A stretch of DNA of 64,000 nucleotides from Magnetovibrio sp. (GCF_036568125.1 NZ_DATCTF010000013.1:1-64000); one strand, 5' to 3'. Positions 17,029-25,798 are shown, numbered from the stretch's first letter. Made by a program: numbers and translations. The notes: generated from the letters alone by a model not told the origin.

Positions 17029-17652
17029 ATGACGGATCCCAAAATTCATCTCTATAAAAACGACTTGCCCGATGGGTTGGTCTTCAAGGACGCCATTGCG
17101 GTCGATAGCGAGGCCATGGGCCTCAATCCGCTGCGTGACCGTCTGTGCGTGGTGCAGCTGTCGGGCGGTGACGGGGTGTGTCATCTGGTGCAGATCGCCC
17201 AAGGTCAGAGCGAAGCGCCGAACCTCAAGCGGTTGATGGAAGATGAGAGCATCGTCAAGATTTTCCATTTCGCGCGTTTTGACGTGATGATCCTCAAGCA
17301 CGCGTTGGGCATCCGCACCAATCCGGTTTTTTGCACCAAGATCGCGTCCAAGCTGGCGCGCACCTATACCGACCGTCACGGCTACAAGGAAGTGTGCCGC
17401 GAATTGGCCGGGGTGGAAATTTCCAAAGAGCAGCAATCGTCCGATTGGGGCCAAGATACCTTGAGCGATGACCAGTTGCTCTACGCCGCGACGGACGTGT
17501 TGTATCTGCATACCGTGCGCGAAAAGCTGATGACTATGCTGGCCCGCGAAGGCCGCACCGAACTGGCGCAAAGCTGTTTCGATTTCTTGCACACCCGCAC
17601 CGACCTGGATCTCGCGGGCTGGTCTGAAAACGATATTTTCGCTCATAAGTGA
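17029..17652 (+). CDS. rnd: RNase D-like 3'-5' exoribonuclease
   Basis: A 207-aa exonuclease consisting of the DEDD catalytic domain only, without the HRDC domains of the longer E. coli enzyme; the short form is common in alphaproteobacteria. Catalytic acids lie in IAVDSEAMGLNP, in KIFHFARFDVMIL, and in YAATDVLYLHTVREKL, which also carries the DEDDy tyrosine. It is expected to trim the 3' ends of tRNA and other stable RNA, which fits the tRNA-Leu gene 100 bp upstream, though linkage may be chance. The start was placed at the ATG at 17029; an in-frame earlier codon at 16984 has no ribosome site. Confidence 0.9.
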   Translation: MTDPKIHLYKNDLPDGLVFKDAIAVDSEAMGLNPLRDRLCVVQLSGGDGVCHLVQIAQGQSEAPNLKRLMEDESIVKIFHFARFDVMILKHALGIRTNPVFCTKIASKLARTYTDRHGYKEVCRELAGVEISKEQQSSDWGQDTLSDDQLLYAATDVLYLHTVREKLMTMLAREGRTELAQSCFDFLHTRTDLDLAGWSENDIFAHK

Positions 17653-17662
17653 GGGCTGAACG

Positions 17663-17688
17663 GCGCGCCTTGATCCGATCCGGCGCGC
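17663..17688 (+). terminator. Possible terminator after rnd
   Basis: GCGCGCC (17663-17669) pairs with GGCGCGC (17682-17688) over a 12-base loop. A short T-rich tail (ATATTTT) follows after eight bases, so this is a weak candidate. Confidence 0.4.
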
Positions 17689-17791
17689 GGCCCATATTTT
17701 CGTTGAATTTAAGGGGCTCGAAAGACTTTTAGCGTATGCTTTGGATCGGTCCTCAACGGCCTTTGATCTAAGCGATGGAGCACCGCCGGAG

Positions 17792-18790
17792 ATGGCGCAA
17801 AGCAACACTCAGACCATGAACCAGAACCAGACCATGACGCATTCAGATTTGGACTCCGCGCGCCGCGTGCTCAACACCGAAGCCACCGCGCTCGAGGAAC
17901 TGGCGCTCAGCCTCGACGGACCCTTTGTCGAAGCCCTGGACCTCATCGACAAGGCCAGCGGTCGCGTGGTCGTCACCGGCATGGGCAAAAGCGGTCATGT
18001 CGCCAACAAAATCGTCGCGACTCTGGCTTCGACCGGTCAACCGGCATTTTTCGTCCATCCCGGCGAAGCCAGTCACGGCGATCTGGGCATGGTACAGCGC
18101 GATGACGTGGTGATCGCCCTGTCCAATTCCGGCGAAACTTCGGAACTGTCCGACATCATTGCCTTTACCCGCCGTTACCGTATCGGCTTGATCGCCATGA
18201 CCCGTGGCGCGAATTCCACCTTGGCCGATGCCGCCGACGTGGCGCTGGTGCTGCCCGACAGCCCCGAGGCTTGTCCGATGGGGCTCGCGCCGACCACTTC
18301 GACCACCATGATGTTGGCGTTGGGCGACGCCTTGGCGGTGTGCCTGTTGGAACGCAAGGGCTTTTCGGCCCAAGACTTCCGGAATTTTCATCCTGGCGGC
18401 AAATTGGGCCAGCGTCTGCTAAAGGTCGCCGACTTGATGCACAGCGGCGAGCAACTGCCGCTGGTCGGCCAGGATACGCCAATGTCGGATGCTCTGATCG
18501 TGATGTCGCAAAAAAGTTTCGGCGTGGTCGGCGTGGTCGATCAGGACGGTGTGCTTGGCGGGGTCATCACCGACGGCGATTTGCGTCGCCATATGAGCAA
18601 GGATCTCATCGACCAGCGCGCCGGCGACGTCATGACCAAAGGCTGCATTTCGGTCAAACCGTCGCAGATCGCCAGCGAAGCCTTGGCGATCATGAACGAG
18701 CGTAAAATCACCTCGCTGTTTTGTGTCGATGGCACCAAGCCGGTCGGTATTCTACACATTCACGATTGCCTCCGGGCCGGCGTGGCGTGA
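17792..18790 (+). CDS. kdsD: Arabinose-5-phosphate isomerase (KpsF/GutQ family)
   Basis: Converts ribulose 5-phosphate to arabinose 5-phosphate, the first step of KDO synthesis for LPS. The protein of about 332 aa has an N-terminal SIS sugar-isomerase domain (VVTGMGKSGHVANKIVATLA; FVHPGEASHGDLGM; ALSNSGETSEL) and two C-terminal CBS domains from about residue 200. Its stop overlaps the lptC start (ATGA), tying KDO synthesis to LPS export in one operon. The start is uncertain: ATG at 17792 gives the usual length, but in-frame codons exist at 17741, 17816 and 17834 and none has an ideally spaced site. Confidence 0.93.
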   Translation: MAQSNTQTMNQNQTMTHSDLDSARRVLNTEATALEELALSLDGPFVEALDLIDKASGRVVVTGMGKSGHVANKIVATLASTGQPAFFVHPGEASHGDLGMVQRDDVVIALSNSGETSELSDIIAFTRRYRIGLIAMTRGANSTLADAADVALVLPDSPEACPMGLAPTTSTTMMLALGDALAVCLLERKGFSAQDFRNFHPGGKLGQRLLKVADLMHSGEQLPLVGQDTPMSDALIVMSQKSFGVVGVVDQDGVLGGVITDGDLRRHMSKDLIDQRAGDVMTKGCISVKPSQIASEALAIMNERKITSLFCVDGTKPVGILHIHDCLRAGVA

Positions 18791-19626
18791 TGAGCGGCGG
18801 GTTCGGCCCCACTCACCCGGAGTCCGGCGAGATCACCGACGCCGAGCTCAACGCCAGCCCGCTCGCAGCTAATCTGGTCGGCGGCGACGAAGGTCGTGGC
18901 CTGGAGGGCTATCGCCGTCCGCGCGTCCGTTCGGGCGGCGGCTATTCGCGGTTTGTGTCGTGGATGAAGGTATTGCTGCCGTTTTTGGCGTTGGGCTTGA
19001 TCGCGCTGATCGTCATCTGGCCGCGGTTGAAAACCGAAGACACCTTTCGCATCGGCTTTTCTTCAGTGCGTCTGTCGGGAAGCGCCCTGCCCGGGGTCGA
19101 CAACGCGCGCTACATGGGCACCGACGAAAACCGCCAGCCCTACAGCATCACCGCCGATTTGGCGCGCATCAGCGCCAAGGTCGAGGGTCTTATCAGTCTC
19201 GAAATGCCCAAGGCAGATTTGACCTTGGAAGACGGAACGTGGTTGGTTCTCACCGCCGATAACGGCGAATTTCTTCAGGGCGAACAGCAGCTCGACCTGG
19301 AAGGCAACGTCAACTTGTTTCACGATACCGGCTATGAAATATCCACCGGCCAGTTGGTGGTGGATTTGAGAAGCAACGTTGCCGAAAGCAAAATGCCGGT
19401 CGCGGGCCATGGTCCGTTTGGCGAATTGACGTCGGCGGGGCTGAAGCTGATCGACAAGGGCCGGATCATCTATTTTACCGGCCCGGCGACCTTGGTTCTG
19501 TACCCGTCGCCAGGCGATCAGGACCGGCCACCGGCCACGGGCCAAGCTACGAGCCAAGCTACGGGCCAAGCTACGGGCCAAACCACCGGCCATACGAACG
19601 GGAACAACACCGGAGCACCGCAATGA
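18790..19626 (+). CDS. lptC: LPS export ABC transporter, LptC component
   Basis: The bitopic inner-membrane protein that passes LPS from LptB2FG to LptA, 278 aa. After about 55 N-terminal cytoplasmic residues comes one membrane helix (MKVLLPFLALGLIALIVIWP), then a periplasmic beta-jellyroll with the family's MGTDENRQPYSITADLARIS and LTADNGEF. The first ATG overlaps the kdsD stop. The last 30 or so residues are a Gly/Gln/Thr repeat tail encoded by a 12-bp minisatellite, which is not part of the LptC fold. The stop overlaps lptA by four bases. Confidence 0.93.
   Translation: MSGGFGPTHPESGEITDAELNASPLAANLVGGDEGRGLEGYRRPRVRSGGGYSRFVSWMKVLLPFLALGLIALIVIWPRLKTEDTFRIGFSSVRLSGSALPGVDNARYMGTDENRQPYSITADLARISAKVEGLISLEMPKADLTLEDGTWLVLTADNGEFLQGEQQLDLEGNVNLFHDTGYEISTGQLVVDLRSNVAESKMPVAGHGPFGELTSAGLKLIDKGRIIYFTGPATLVLYPSPGDQDRPPATGQATSQATGQATGQTTGHTNGNNTGAPQ
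19537..19584 (+). repeat. 12-bp tandem repeat inside the 3' end of lptC
   Basis: Four consecutive copies of ACGGGCCAAGCT, the second with one change and the last with two, encode a repeated Thr-Gly-Gln-Ala tetrapeptide (one copy reads Ser). The period is a multiple of three, so copy-number change would not shift the frame. Confidence 0.85.
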
Positions 19627-20495
19627 TGCGCACTGCAAATTTGGTTTCTTTGCTTTTGGCTGTGGTGTGCGCCGCCGCCGTTTCCGCTGCGAGCGGGGCG
19701 TGGGCGCAAGGCCTGGATTTGCGCGGCGGCGAAGACGGCCTGCCGATTGCCATCAACGCCAGTGGCGGCATCGAGTGGAACCAAGAGGAAAAGGTTTTCA
19801 TCGCGTCCGGCCCGGCTAAGGCCACCCAGGGTGATATGGTGCTCGATGCCGACGAATTGCGGGCTTACTATCGTGACGGCGCCACCGGGGGCAGCGAGAT
19901 TTTTCGTCTCGATGCCATCGGCAACGTGCGCATCACCTCGCCGGGACGCGTGGCAACGGGCGGACGGGCCGTTTATGACGTCGACAAATCCGTGGTGGTG
20001 CTGAAAGAAGGCAATCCGGTGAAGTTGATTTCCGGGGCCGACATCATCATCGCAAAAGGTCAGTTGGAGTTTTGGGACAAGCGTTCGTTGGCGGTGGCGC
20101 GCGGCGGCGCGCAGGCGGCGCGGGTCGACAAGCGCATCCGCGCCGATGTCTTGACCGCGCATTTTTCCAAAGGCGAGGGCGGAAAAACGCAGGTTGAACT
20201 GATCGAAGCGTTCGACAACGTCCGTATTGACACGGCCAACGAACAGGTCTTTTCTGATCGTGCTGCATATAATGTGCCAACTGGGCTTGCCCGGCTCACA
20301 GGTTCGGTTAAGATTGAACGCGGCGGCAATCAATTGAATGGTTGCAGCGCGGACATCGACCTCAACACCGGCATCAGCCGCTTGAACAGCTGTGAAGGTG
20401 CGGGGGTCAGTGGCACCACGGCGGGCGCGCAAACGCCCAGCGCCTCGACACCGGGCCGCGTACATGGCGTTTTGACGCCGAAGGACCGAAAATAA
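19623..20495 (+). CDS. lptA: LPS transport periplasmic protein LptA
   Basis: The periplasmic bridge protein carrying LPS to the outer membrane, 290 aa. A Sec signal ends near SGAWAQG. Repeated beta-jellyroll strands follow the OstA pattern (EWNQEEKVFIASGPAKATQG; DELRAYYRD; AYDNVRID-like turns; NVPTGLARLTGSVKIERGGN). It is longer than E. coli LptA (185 aa), with a Ser/Thr-rich C-terminal extension. It overlaps lptC by four bases and is followed by lptB after 45 bp. Confidence 0.93.
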   Translation: MMRTANLVSLLLAVVCAAAVSAASGAWAQGLDLRGGEDGLPIAINASGGIEWNQEEKVFIASGPAKATQGDMVLDADELRAYYRDGATGGSEIFRLDAIGNVRITSPGRVATGGRAVYDVDKSVVVLKEGNPVKLISGADIIIAKGQLEFWDKRSLAVARGGAQAARVDKRIRADVLTAHFSKGEGGKTQVELIEAFDNVRIDTANEQVFSDRAAYNVPTGLARLTGSVKIERGGNQLNGCSADIDLNTGISRLNSCEGAGVSGTTAGAQTPSASTPGRVHGVLTPKDRK

Positions 20496-20540
20496 CCGCC
20501 GCGTCAACGGAACGCGGACGAAAGGACGACAGAGCAAACC

Positions 20541-21344
20541 ATGGACGAGACCGGCAACTCCAGCGCCAACCGCCCCACACAGCCCGCCTTCAAGGTGGTG
20601 GCGGACGCCGATACGGCGCCGGCACGCGGTCTGGTGGCGCAGACGTTGGGCAAACGCTACAAGAAACGCCCCGTGGTTTCCGATGTTTCCATGACCATTC
20701 AACGCGGCGAAGCGGTCGGACTGCTGGGCCCCAATGGCGCGGGCAAGACAACCTGCTTTTACATGATCACCGGCTTGGTACAGCCCGATTACGGCCGTAT
20801 CGTCTTGGACGGTGACGATATCACCGGTCTGCCCATGTACCGCCGCGCACGCCTCGGCATTGGCTATTTGCCCCAGGAAGCGTCGATTTTTCGCGGTTTG
20901 AGCGTCGAAGAAAACATTCGCGCGGTGTTGGAGGTGGTCGAACCCGACCGCCATATCCGCGAGGCCTCGCTCGACGCCTTGTTGGCTGAATTTTCGATCA
21001 CCCACCTGCGCCGCACGCCGTCTCTGGCGCTGTCGGGCGGTGAGCGGCGCCGAGTCGAAATCGCCCGCTGTCTGGCGTCCAACCCGCACTTCATCTTGCT
21101 CGACGAGCCGTTTGCAGGCATTGACCCCATCGCCGTCGGCGATATCCGCGATCTCGTCCGCCACCTCAAAGATCGCGGCATTGGCGTTTTGATCACCGAC
21201 CACAATGTGCGCGAAACGCTCGATGTGATCGATCGGGCATACATCATCCACAACGGTATGATGTTGATGGAGGGCACGCCATCGGACATCGTCGGCAACG
21301 AAGATGTGCGGCGTGTGTATCTCGGTGACCGCTTCAGCCTGTAA
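20541..21344 (+). CDS. lptB: LPS export ABC transporter ATPase
   Basis: The cytoplasmic ATPase driving LPS extraction by LptFG, 267 aa. Walker A GPNGAGKTT, Q loop GYLPQEASIFRGLSVEEN, signature LSGGERRRVEIARCL, Walker B FILLDEPFAGIDPI and the switch His in ITDHNVRETL all match LptB closely. A 25-residue N-terminal extension precedes the usual start (GLVAQTLGKRYKKRPVV). The order lptA-lptB-rpoN is the standard alphaproteobacterial and enteric arrangement. Confidence 0.96.
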   Translation: MDETGNSSANRPTQPAFKVVADADTAPARGLVAQTLGKRYKKRPVVSDVSMTIQRGEAVGLLGPNGAGKTTCFYMITGLVQPDYGRIVLDGDDITGLPMYRRARLGIGYLPQEASIFRGLSVEENIRAVLEVVEPDRHIREASLDALLAEFSITHLRRTPSLALSGGERRRVEIARCLASNPHFILLDEPFAGIDPIAVGDIRDLVRHLKDRGIGVLITDHNVRETLDVIDRAYIIHNGMMLMEGTPSDIVGNEDVRRVYLGDRFSL

Positions 21345-21401
21345 AGAGCGCATGGGGAGACGTTCACAAGCGCCGTTGCGGCGCGCGTCGGAGCATGACC
21401 C

Positions 21402-22964
21402 ATGGTTCTGACCCCCAGGCTCGATCTTAGACAATCCCAATCCCTGGTGATGACGCCGCAATTGCAGCAGGCGATCAAACTGTTGCAGTTGACCAACATC
21501 GAGCTCAGCGCGTTCGTCGAGCAGGAATTGGAGCAAAACCCGCTGCTGGAAAGAATCGACCCGGGCGCGCCCGACGCCGGCGAGGTGCGTGGCGAGGGGG
21601 TCGACGAAATCGCCAGCGACGCGCTGCCGCAAACCGAATTGGAGACCGCACAAAGCGCGGATACGGCGGACATTCTCTCGCGCAGTGCCGAAACCGGCGA
21701 GAATATCGACGGCGGCCAATCCATGGACGTCGAGGTCGATAACGATTGGTCCAGCGACACACCGGGCCCCGAAACGGTGACGGATCGCGGCTTAGATCAG
21801 GGCGGCCTCTCTGGCACATCGTCTGGCGCGTCTACGTACGGCGACGACCTGCCGGGTATTGAGCAGACCCTCGCCCAAGAAGAATCCATGCGCGAGCATC
21901 TGCTCGCCGAATTGGGCATGTTGGTTGAAAATCCGATGGAACGCCTGATCGGCGCGCATCTGATCGACATGCTCGATGAAGCGGGCTACGTCCAAGGCAG
22001 CCTGGAAAAGCTGGCCGAACAGTTGGGATGTGATGAGGCCGATATCGAAGCCGTGCTGTTCAAATTGCAAGGTGTCGAGCCTGCGGGCTTGTTCGCACGC
22101 GACTTGGCGGAATGTCTGGCCTTGCAGTTGAAGGAAAAAGGCCGTCTCGATCCGGCCATCCAGGCGTTGCTCGACAATCTCGAACTGCTGGCAAAGCGCG
22201 ACCTCAAAGGGCTGATGAAGGTCTGCGGCGTAGATGAGGAAGACATTCAGGACATGGTTGCGGAAATTCGCGCCCTCGATCCGCGTCCCGGCCGCGCCTT
22301 CAATCACGACGTCGCCCAGACGGTGGTGCCTGATGTTTTGATGCATGCCGGCCCGGATGGCGGCTGGCTGGTGGAGCTGAATTCCGAAACCTTGCCGCGC
22401 GTTCTGGTCAACAACACCTATTACGCCGAGATCAATCAGAGCGCCAAAAGCGACCAGGACAAGCGCTATATCCACGATTGTCTGCAAACCGCCAATTGGC
22501 TTGTCAAATCGTTGCACCAGCGCGCCACTACGATCTTGAAAGTCGCTAGCGAAATTGTGCGCCAGCAAGACGGTTTTTTCCGTCACGGGGTGTCGGCGCT
22601 AAAACCCTTGGTGTTGCGCGATATCGCCGATGTGATCGAAATGCATGAAAGCACGGTGTCGCGGGTGACATCGAACAAGTACATCGCGACGCCCCGGGGC
22701 ATCTTTGAGTTGAAGTACTTCTTTACATCATCGGTAGGTGGAAACAGCGGTGGGGACGGTCATTCGTCGGAATCCGTGCGTCAGAGAATTAAGGATTTGG
22801 TCGACGCCGAAGACCCCAAAAAGGTCCTTTCCGACGACAAGATCGTCACCATCTTGAAAGCCGAAGGCATTGAAGTCGCACGCAGAACCGTTGCCAAGTA
22901 CCGTGACTCTCTGGGTATCTCGTCGTCGGTGCAGCGGCGTCGGGAAAAGACCTCGCGCCTATGA
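21402..22964 (+). CDS. rpoN: RNA polymerase sigma-54 factor
   Basis: A sigma factor of 520 aa for -24/-12 promoters, dependent on AAA+ activators. The Gln-rich N-terminal activator region begins LDLRQSQSLVMTPQLQQAIK; an acidic region II follows (about residues 60-160). The core-binding domain is next, then the helix-turn-helix HESTVSRVTSNKYIATPRG, and the RpoN box ARRTVAKYRDSLGI near the C terminus. It lies downstream of lptB and upstream of hpf and ptsN, the conserved nitrogen-PTS neighbourhood. Confidence 0.97.
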   Translation: MVLTPRLDLRQSQSLVMTPQLQQAIKLLQLTNIELSAFVEQELEQNPLLERIDPGAPDAGEVRGEGVDEIASDALPQTELETAQSADTADILSRSAETGENIDGGQSMDVEVDNDWSSDTPGPETVTDRGLDQGGLSGTSSGASTYGDDLPGIEQTLAQEESMREHLLAELGMLVENPMERLIGAHLIDMLDEAGYVQGSLEKLAEQLGCDEADIEAVLFKLQGVEPAGLFARDLAECLALQLKEKGRLDPAIQALLDNLELLAKRDLKGLMKVCGVDEEDIQDMVAEIRALDPRPGRAFNHDVAQTVVPDVLMHAGPDGGWLVELNSETLPRVLVNNTYYAEINQSAKSDQDKRYIHDCLQTANWLVKSLHQRATTILKVASEIVRQQDGFFRHGVSALKPLVLRDIADVIEMHESTVSRVTSNKYIATPRGIFELKYFFTSSVGGNSGGDGHSSESVRQRIKDLVDAEDPKKVLSDDKIVTILKAEGIEVARRTVAKYRDSLGISSSVQRRREKTSRL

Positions 22965-23237
22965 GGCGAAAAGACCCAATTTTATGGGGATGACGGGGAT
23001 TGACTTCGCCCCTTGACTTCCCCCGGCGAGAGAACTAATTTCCGCACCTCTTCGGGTGCTCAGCGATTTGGTGCACCCAGGCTGATATCGGCCGTGCCCT
23101 CGGGTTGCAATATGAAGAGACCACACGTGTGGTTCCGGGGGAAGCAAAGGATAAACCGACTTAATTGGTTGCGGGTGCGCGGGTTTCATAGCGCGGGCCG
23201 GCACCCCTGAAAAGAACGCTTAAGGATCTGCTTTTCA
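22965..23237 (+). promoter_or_regulatory. rpoN-hpf intergenic region with a 14-bp palindrome
   Basis: No gene is visible in these 273 bases. ACCACACGTGTGGT (23120-23133) is a perfect palindrome. A small hairpin GCACC-TCTTC-GGGTGC lies near 23044. The region probably carries the hpf promoter, but I cannot point to a convincing -35/-10 pair. Confidence 0.4.
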
Positions 23238-23819
23238 ATGGACATCACCGTCAAGGGGAAACAGATGGACGTGGGCGATGCGCTCCGTACCCATACTGAA
23301 GACACCCTTTCTTCCGCCGTTAGCAAATATTTCGACCGCGCGCTTGACGCGACCGTGGTTTTTTCCAAGGTGCAAAACGGCTTTCATGCCGACATCATCG
23401 TGCACGCGGGTCGTGGCATCACGGTACAGGGCCAAGGCGAAGCGGTTGACGCTTACCCGGCACTGGACACCGCGCTGGAACGCATTGCCAAGCAACTGCG
23501 CCGTTACCACCGCAAGCTGGTGAATCACCACGCCAACGCCAATGCGGAAGTGACCCAGGCGCAATACTCCATTCTCGGCCAGACCGAGGAAGAGGAGGTT
23601 CATGAAGAGCATCACCCGGCCATCGTCGCAGAAATGCCGCACGAAATTGCCACGATGAGCGTGAGCGAAGCCGTGATGCGTCTCGACCTCGGCAACTTGC
23701 CGGTGGTGATGTTCAAAAATGGCGGCCATGGCGGTCTGAACGTTGTTTACCGTCGCCAAGACGGCAACGTGGGTTGGATCGATCCGCAAACCACCGCATC
23801 GAGCGACAGCGCAAGCTAA
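23238..23819 (+). CDS. hpf: Ribosome hibernation promoting factor, long form
   Basis: A 193-aa protein that inactivates ribosomes in slow growth by forming 100S dimers. The N-terminal S30AE domain (about 1-100: MDITVKGKQMDVGDALRTH; FHADIIVHAGRGITVQGQGE) binds the decoding site. The C-terminal domain (about 135-185: MSVSEAVMRLDLGNLPVVMF; WIDPQ) is the dimerisation module of the long form. AAGGA precedes the ATG by 12 bases. The position between rpoN and ptsN is conserved, and the long gap upstream suggests its own promoter. Confidence 0.95.
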   Translation: MDITVKGKQMDVGDALRTHTEDTLSSAVSKYFDRALDATVVFSKVQNGFHADIIVHAGRGITVQGQGEAVDAYPALDTALERIAKQLRRYHRKLVNHHANANAEVTQAQYSILGQTEEEEVHEEHHPAIVAEMPHEIATMSVSEAVMRLDLGNLPVVMFKNGGHGGLNVVYRRQDGNVGWIDPQTTASSDSAS

Positions 23820-23858
23820 CAGCAGATACGGACGCAAGAGAGCTTTAAGGAAACGACC

Positions 23859-24323
23859 ATGGAAATCAGTGACTTGATTACGGTCGAAGGTGTGGTGGCA
23901 AATCTTCGCGTCACCAGCAAAAAGCAGGCGTTGCAAGAACTGTCCAAGCGCGCCGCGACCGTTACCGGTCAGCACGAACGAGCCATCTTCGACGTATTGA
24001 TGGAACGTGAACGCCTGGGTACCACTGGGGTCGGAAATGGCATCGCCATTCCCCATGGTAAATTGGCGCCTTTGGATCAGCTTTACGGGTTGTTTGCGCG
24101 GTTGGAAACACCGATCGATTTCCATTCCATCGACGAACAGCCGGTGGACTTGGTGTTCTTGCTGCTGGCCCCGGAAACGGCCGGTGCGGATCATCTCAAA
24201 GCTCTGGCGCGGGTGTCGCGTCTGCTGCGTGACAGCGCGGTATGCGAAAAATTGCGCGGTACGGACGACGCGGAAGCGTTGTACGTATTGCTGACGGAAT
24301 CGAGCGCTTCACAAGCGGCATAA
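23859..24323 (+). CDS. ptsN: Nitrogen-PTS enzyme IIA
   Basis: Regulatory phosphocarrier of the nitrogen-related PTS, 154 aa, not a sugar transporter. The phosphorylated histidine is in NGIAIPHGKL (about residue 66). The fold signature ELSKRAATVTG and MERERLGTTGVG matches the family. It lies 39 bp after hpf and is followed by two hairpins, the second a good terminator, so it is the last gene of the block. Confidence 0.95.
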   Translation: MEISDLITVEGVVANLRVTSKKQALQELSKRAATVTGQHERAIFDVLMERERLGTTGVGNGIAIPHGKLAPLDQLYGLFARLETPIDFHSIDEQPVDLVFLLLAPETAGADHLKALARVSRLLRDSAVCEKLRGTDDAEALYVLLTESSASQAA

Positions 24324-24354
24324 GCTAGGACGACTTGATTTCAAGATTTTCGGG

Positions 24355-24381
24355 GGAGGTTTCCGCTTCGGCGGAAACTCC
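24355..24381 (+). other. Hairpin with TTCG tetraloop after ptsN
   Basis: GGAG/CTCC and TTTCCGC/GCGGAAA pair around a TTCG loop with one bulged G. It precedes the terminator by 10 bases and may stabilise the 3' end or assist release. Confidence 0.55.
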
Positions 24382-24391
24382 AAGAAAACTC

Positions 24392-24421
24392 AGGCATGTG
24401 CTTTTGCACATGCCTTTTTTT
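24392..24421. terminator. Intrinsic terminator between ptsN and the AhpD-like gene
   Basis: AGGCATGTGC/GCACATGCCT is a perfect 10-bp stem with a TTTT loop and an eight-base T run on the plus strand. It lies between converging genes; the minus strand tail (GAGTTTTCTT) is weaker. Confidence 0.9.
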
Positions 24422-24443
24422 CACATCTGAGCGACGGGTGACG

Positions 24444-24788
24444 TTAGACGTCGGGGAACACGTCTGCCATAACGTCGAGGGCGAAGCGCGCGTGCGCGGT
24501 GGCGGGGCCTCCGCCCATTTCGATGCCGACTTCGATGGCTTCCAAGACCTGTTGCTCGGTCGCGCCGGCCTTGGCAGCTTGTTCGATGTGCCATTGCATG
24601 CACGATTCGCAATCAATCACCACCGATATGCCGATGGCGATCAGTTCCTTGCTCATTTTTGACAGCGCCCCGTCGCTGAACGCGGCGGATTCCATGTCGA
24701 GAAAGGCTTTGTAGACCTTGGAGTTAAGCGCCAGCATCTTGGCGTGGGCTTGTTTACGTTTGGCGCTCATGTCGCGAAGTATGGACAT
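24444..24788 (-). CDS. AhpD-like / carboxymuconolactone decarboxylase family protein
   Basis: A small all-helical protein of about 114 aa with the AhpD redox motif VIDCESCMQWHIEQA (CxxC plus the downstream His) and the family's GATEQQVLEAIEVGIEMGG. Members reduce peroxiredoxins or act as alkylhydroperoxidases; some bind ligands without redox activity. The start at 24788 is preceded by a GGGA site; ATGs at 24809 and 24770 are alternatives. No peroxiredoxin gene is adjacent. Confidence 0.85.
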   Translation of the reverse strand: MSILRDMSAKRKQAHAKMLALNSKVYKAFLDMESAAFSDGALSKMSKELIAIGISVVIDCESCMQWHIEQAAKAGATEQQVLEAIEVGIEMGGGPATAHARFALDVMADVFPDV

Positions 24789-24872
24789 CGTGGCAATTCC
24801 CAAATCCATGTTGATGTGGATGCGGGCTCAGAGTGCGCGCAAAACGGCGCGTGGAGTGTCAGCGGTGCGCCG

Positions 24873-25121
24873 TCAGTGGACGCTCAGCGCTTCCAGTTCG
24901 TTCTGGCGGATGGTGACGAACGCTTCATCGCGGTTATCGACCGTGGTGAGTTCCGTTCCGTCGGCCGCGAAAATGCCATAGACGGCATCGCCGTCCACTT
25001 CGACGGGTTTGACATACGCCACATCTTCCATCCCCCAAGCGGCGAGATCGAATTGGGTCACCCAGTTTTGCTCAGGTTCGATGCCGATGGCGGCGTAGGC
25101 GTGGGTCGGATAGCGGTTCAT
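24873..25121 (-). CDS. DUF1150 family protein
   Basis: An 82-aa protein of the uncharacterised DUF1150 family, found almost only in alphaproteobacteria. Recognisable pieces are ALGIEPEQ-like AAIGIEPEQN, VAYVKPVEVDGDAVYGIFAA and the C-terminal RDEAFVTIRQNELEALSVH. It sits just downstream of hsp20 on the same strand, a pairing common in the class, so it may belong to the heat-shock response. GGAG 9 bases before the ATG at 25121 supports that start over an upstream in-frame ATG. Confidence 0.88.
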   Translation of the reverse strand: MNRYPTHAYAAIGIEPEQNWVTQFDLAAWGMEDVAYVKPVEVDGDAVYGIFAADGTELTTVDNRDEAFVTIRQNELEALSVH

Positions 25122-25206
25122 TGGTCCATGCTCCGTGTTGCCCTTATGCATCAAGTAGACGCTGTTTTCCCTAACACTCGGTTAAGAGCATGTGGGAAGC
25201 GGCGAT

Positions 25207-25668
25207 TTATTGTGAATCGACGTTGATGGTCTTGGCCGTGTCGCCGGGTTGGTTCGCGCTGGCGTTGATTTTGATCGTGCGCACTTCGGGTTCGTGGACG
25301 GGGCGTTCGAGATCGACGTGCAACAGCCCGTTGTCGAGGTTGGCGCCGAGGATCTCGATGCCTTCGGCGAGCACAAAGGTGCGTTGGAATTGCCGTTTGC
25401 CGATGCCACGGTGGAGGTAAACGCGATCCTTGTCGTCTTCGCTCGGACGACCGCGTACCACCAACTGGGTGTCTTCGACGGTGACGCTCAGATCGTCCAT
25501 GGAAAAGCCGGCGACAGCGAGGCTGATGCGCAGCTTGTATTCACCGGTTTGTTCGATGTTGTAGGGCGGATAGCCTTCGTTCGAGGCCTTGGCGGCGCGG
25601 TCGAGCATTTGCTCGAGATGGTCGAAGCCCAACAAAAACGGGCTGTTGAAGGCGATGTTGCGGGACAT
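25207..25668 (-). CDS. Small heat shock protein (Hsp20 / IbpA-like)
   Basis: An ATP-independent holdase chaperone of 153 aa. The alpha-crystallin domain (about residues 38-125) includes YKLRISLAVAGF, LVVRGRP and YLHRGIGKRQFQRTFVLAEG, with the I-x-I/V-type C-terminal tail beyond. The N terminus (FNSPFLLGFDHLEQMLDRAA) is the IbpA type of alphaproteobacteria. GAGGAGG lies 7 bases before the ATG at 25668. A GC-rich hairpin GCCCC-TCA-GGGGGC in the leader (about 25728-25742) could be a thermosensor, but I have no direct sign of that. Confidence 0.94.
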   Translation of the reverse strand: MSRNIAFNSPFLLGFDHLEQMLDRAAKASNEGYPPYNIEQTGEYKLRISLAVAGFSMDDLSVTVEDTQLVVRGRPSEDDKDRVYLHRGIGKRQFQRTFVLAEGIEILGANLDNGLLHVDLERPVHEPEVRTIKINASANQPGDTAKTINVDSQ

Positions 25669-25798
25669 GACGGCGTCCTCCTCTGTGAGCGAGTCCGAAG
25701 CTTGATGGCACGTGTAGGCCCCCCTGAGGGGCACCCCGTCTTCGGCCCAAATGGCGCCGTCGACGTTAACGATAATGTGGGCGCATGGAACCGACCTG

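Noticed and set aside
19518-21719. A 733-codon open frame on the minus strand across lptA, lptB and rpoN
   Set aside because: It is antisense to three clear genes, carries no recognisable domain and is explained by the GC-rich third codon positions of those genes.
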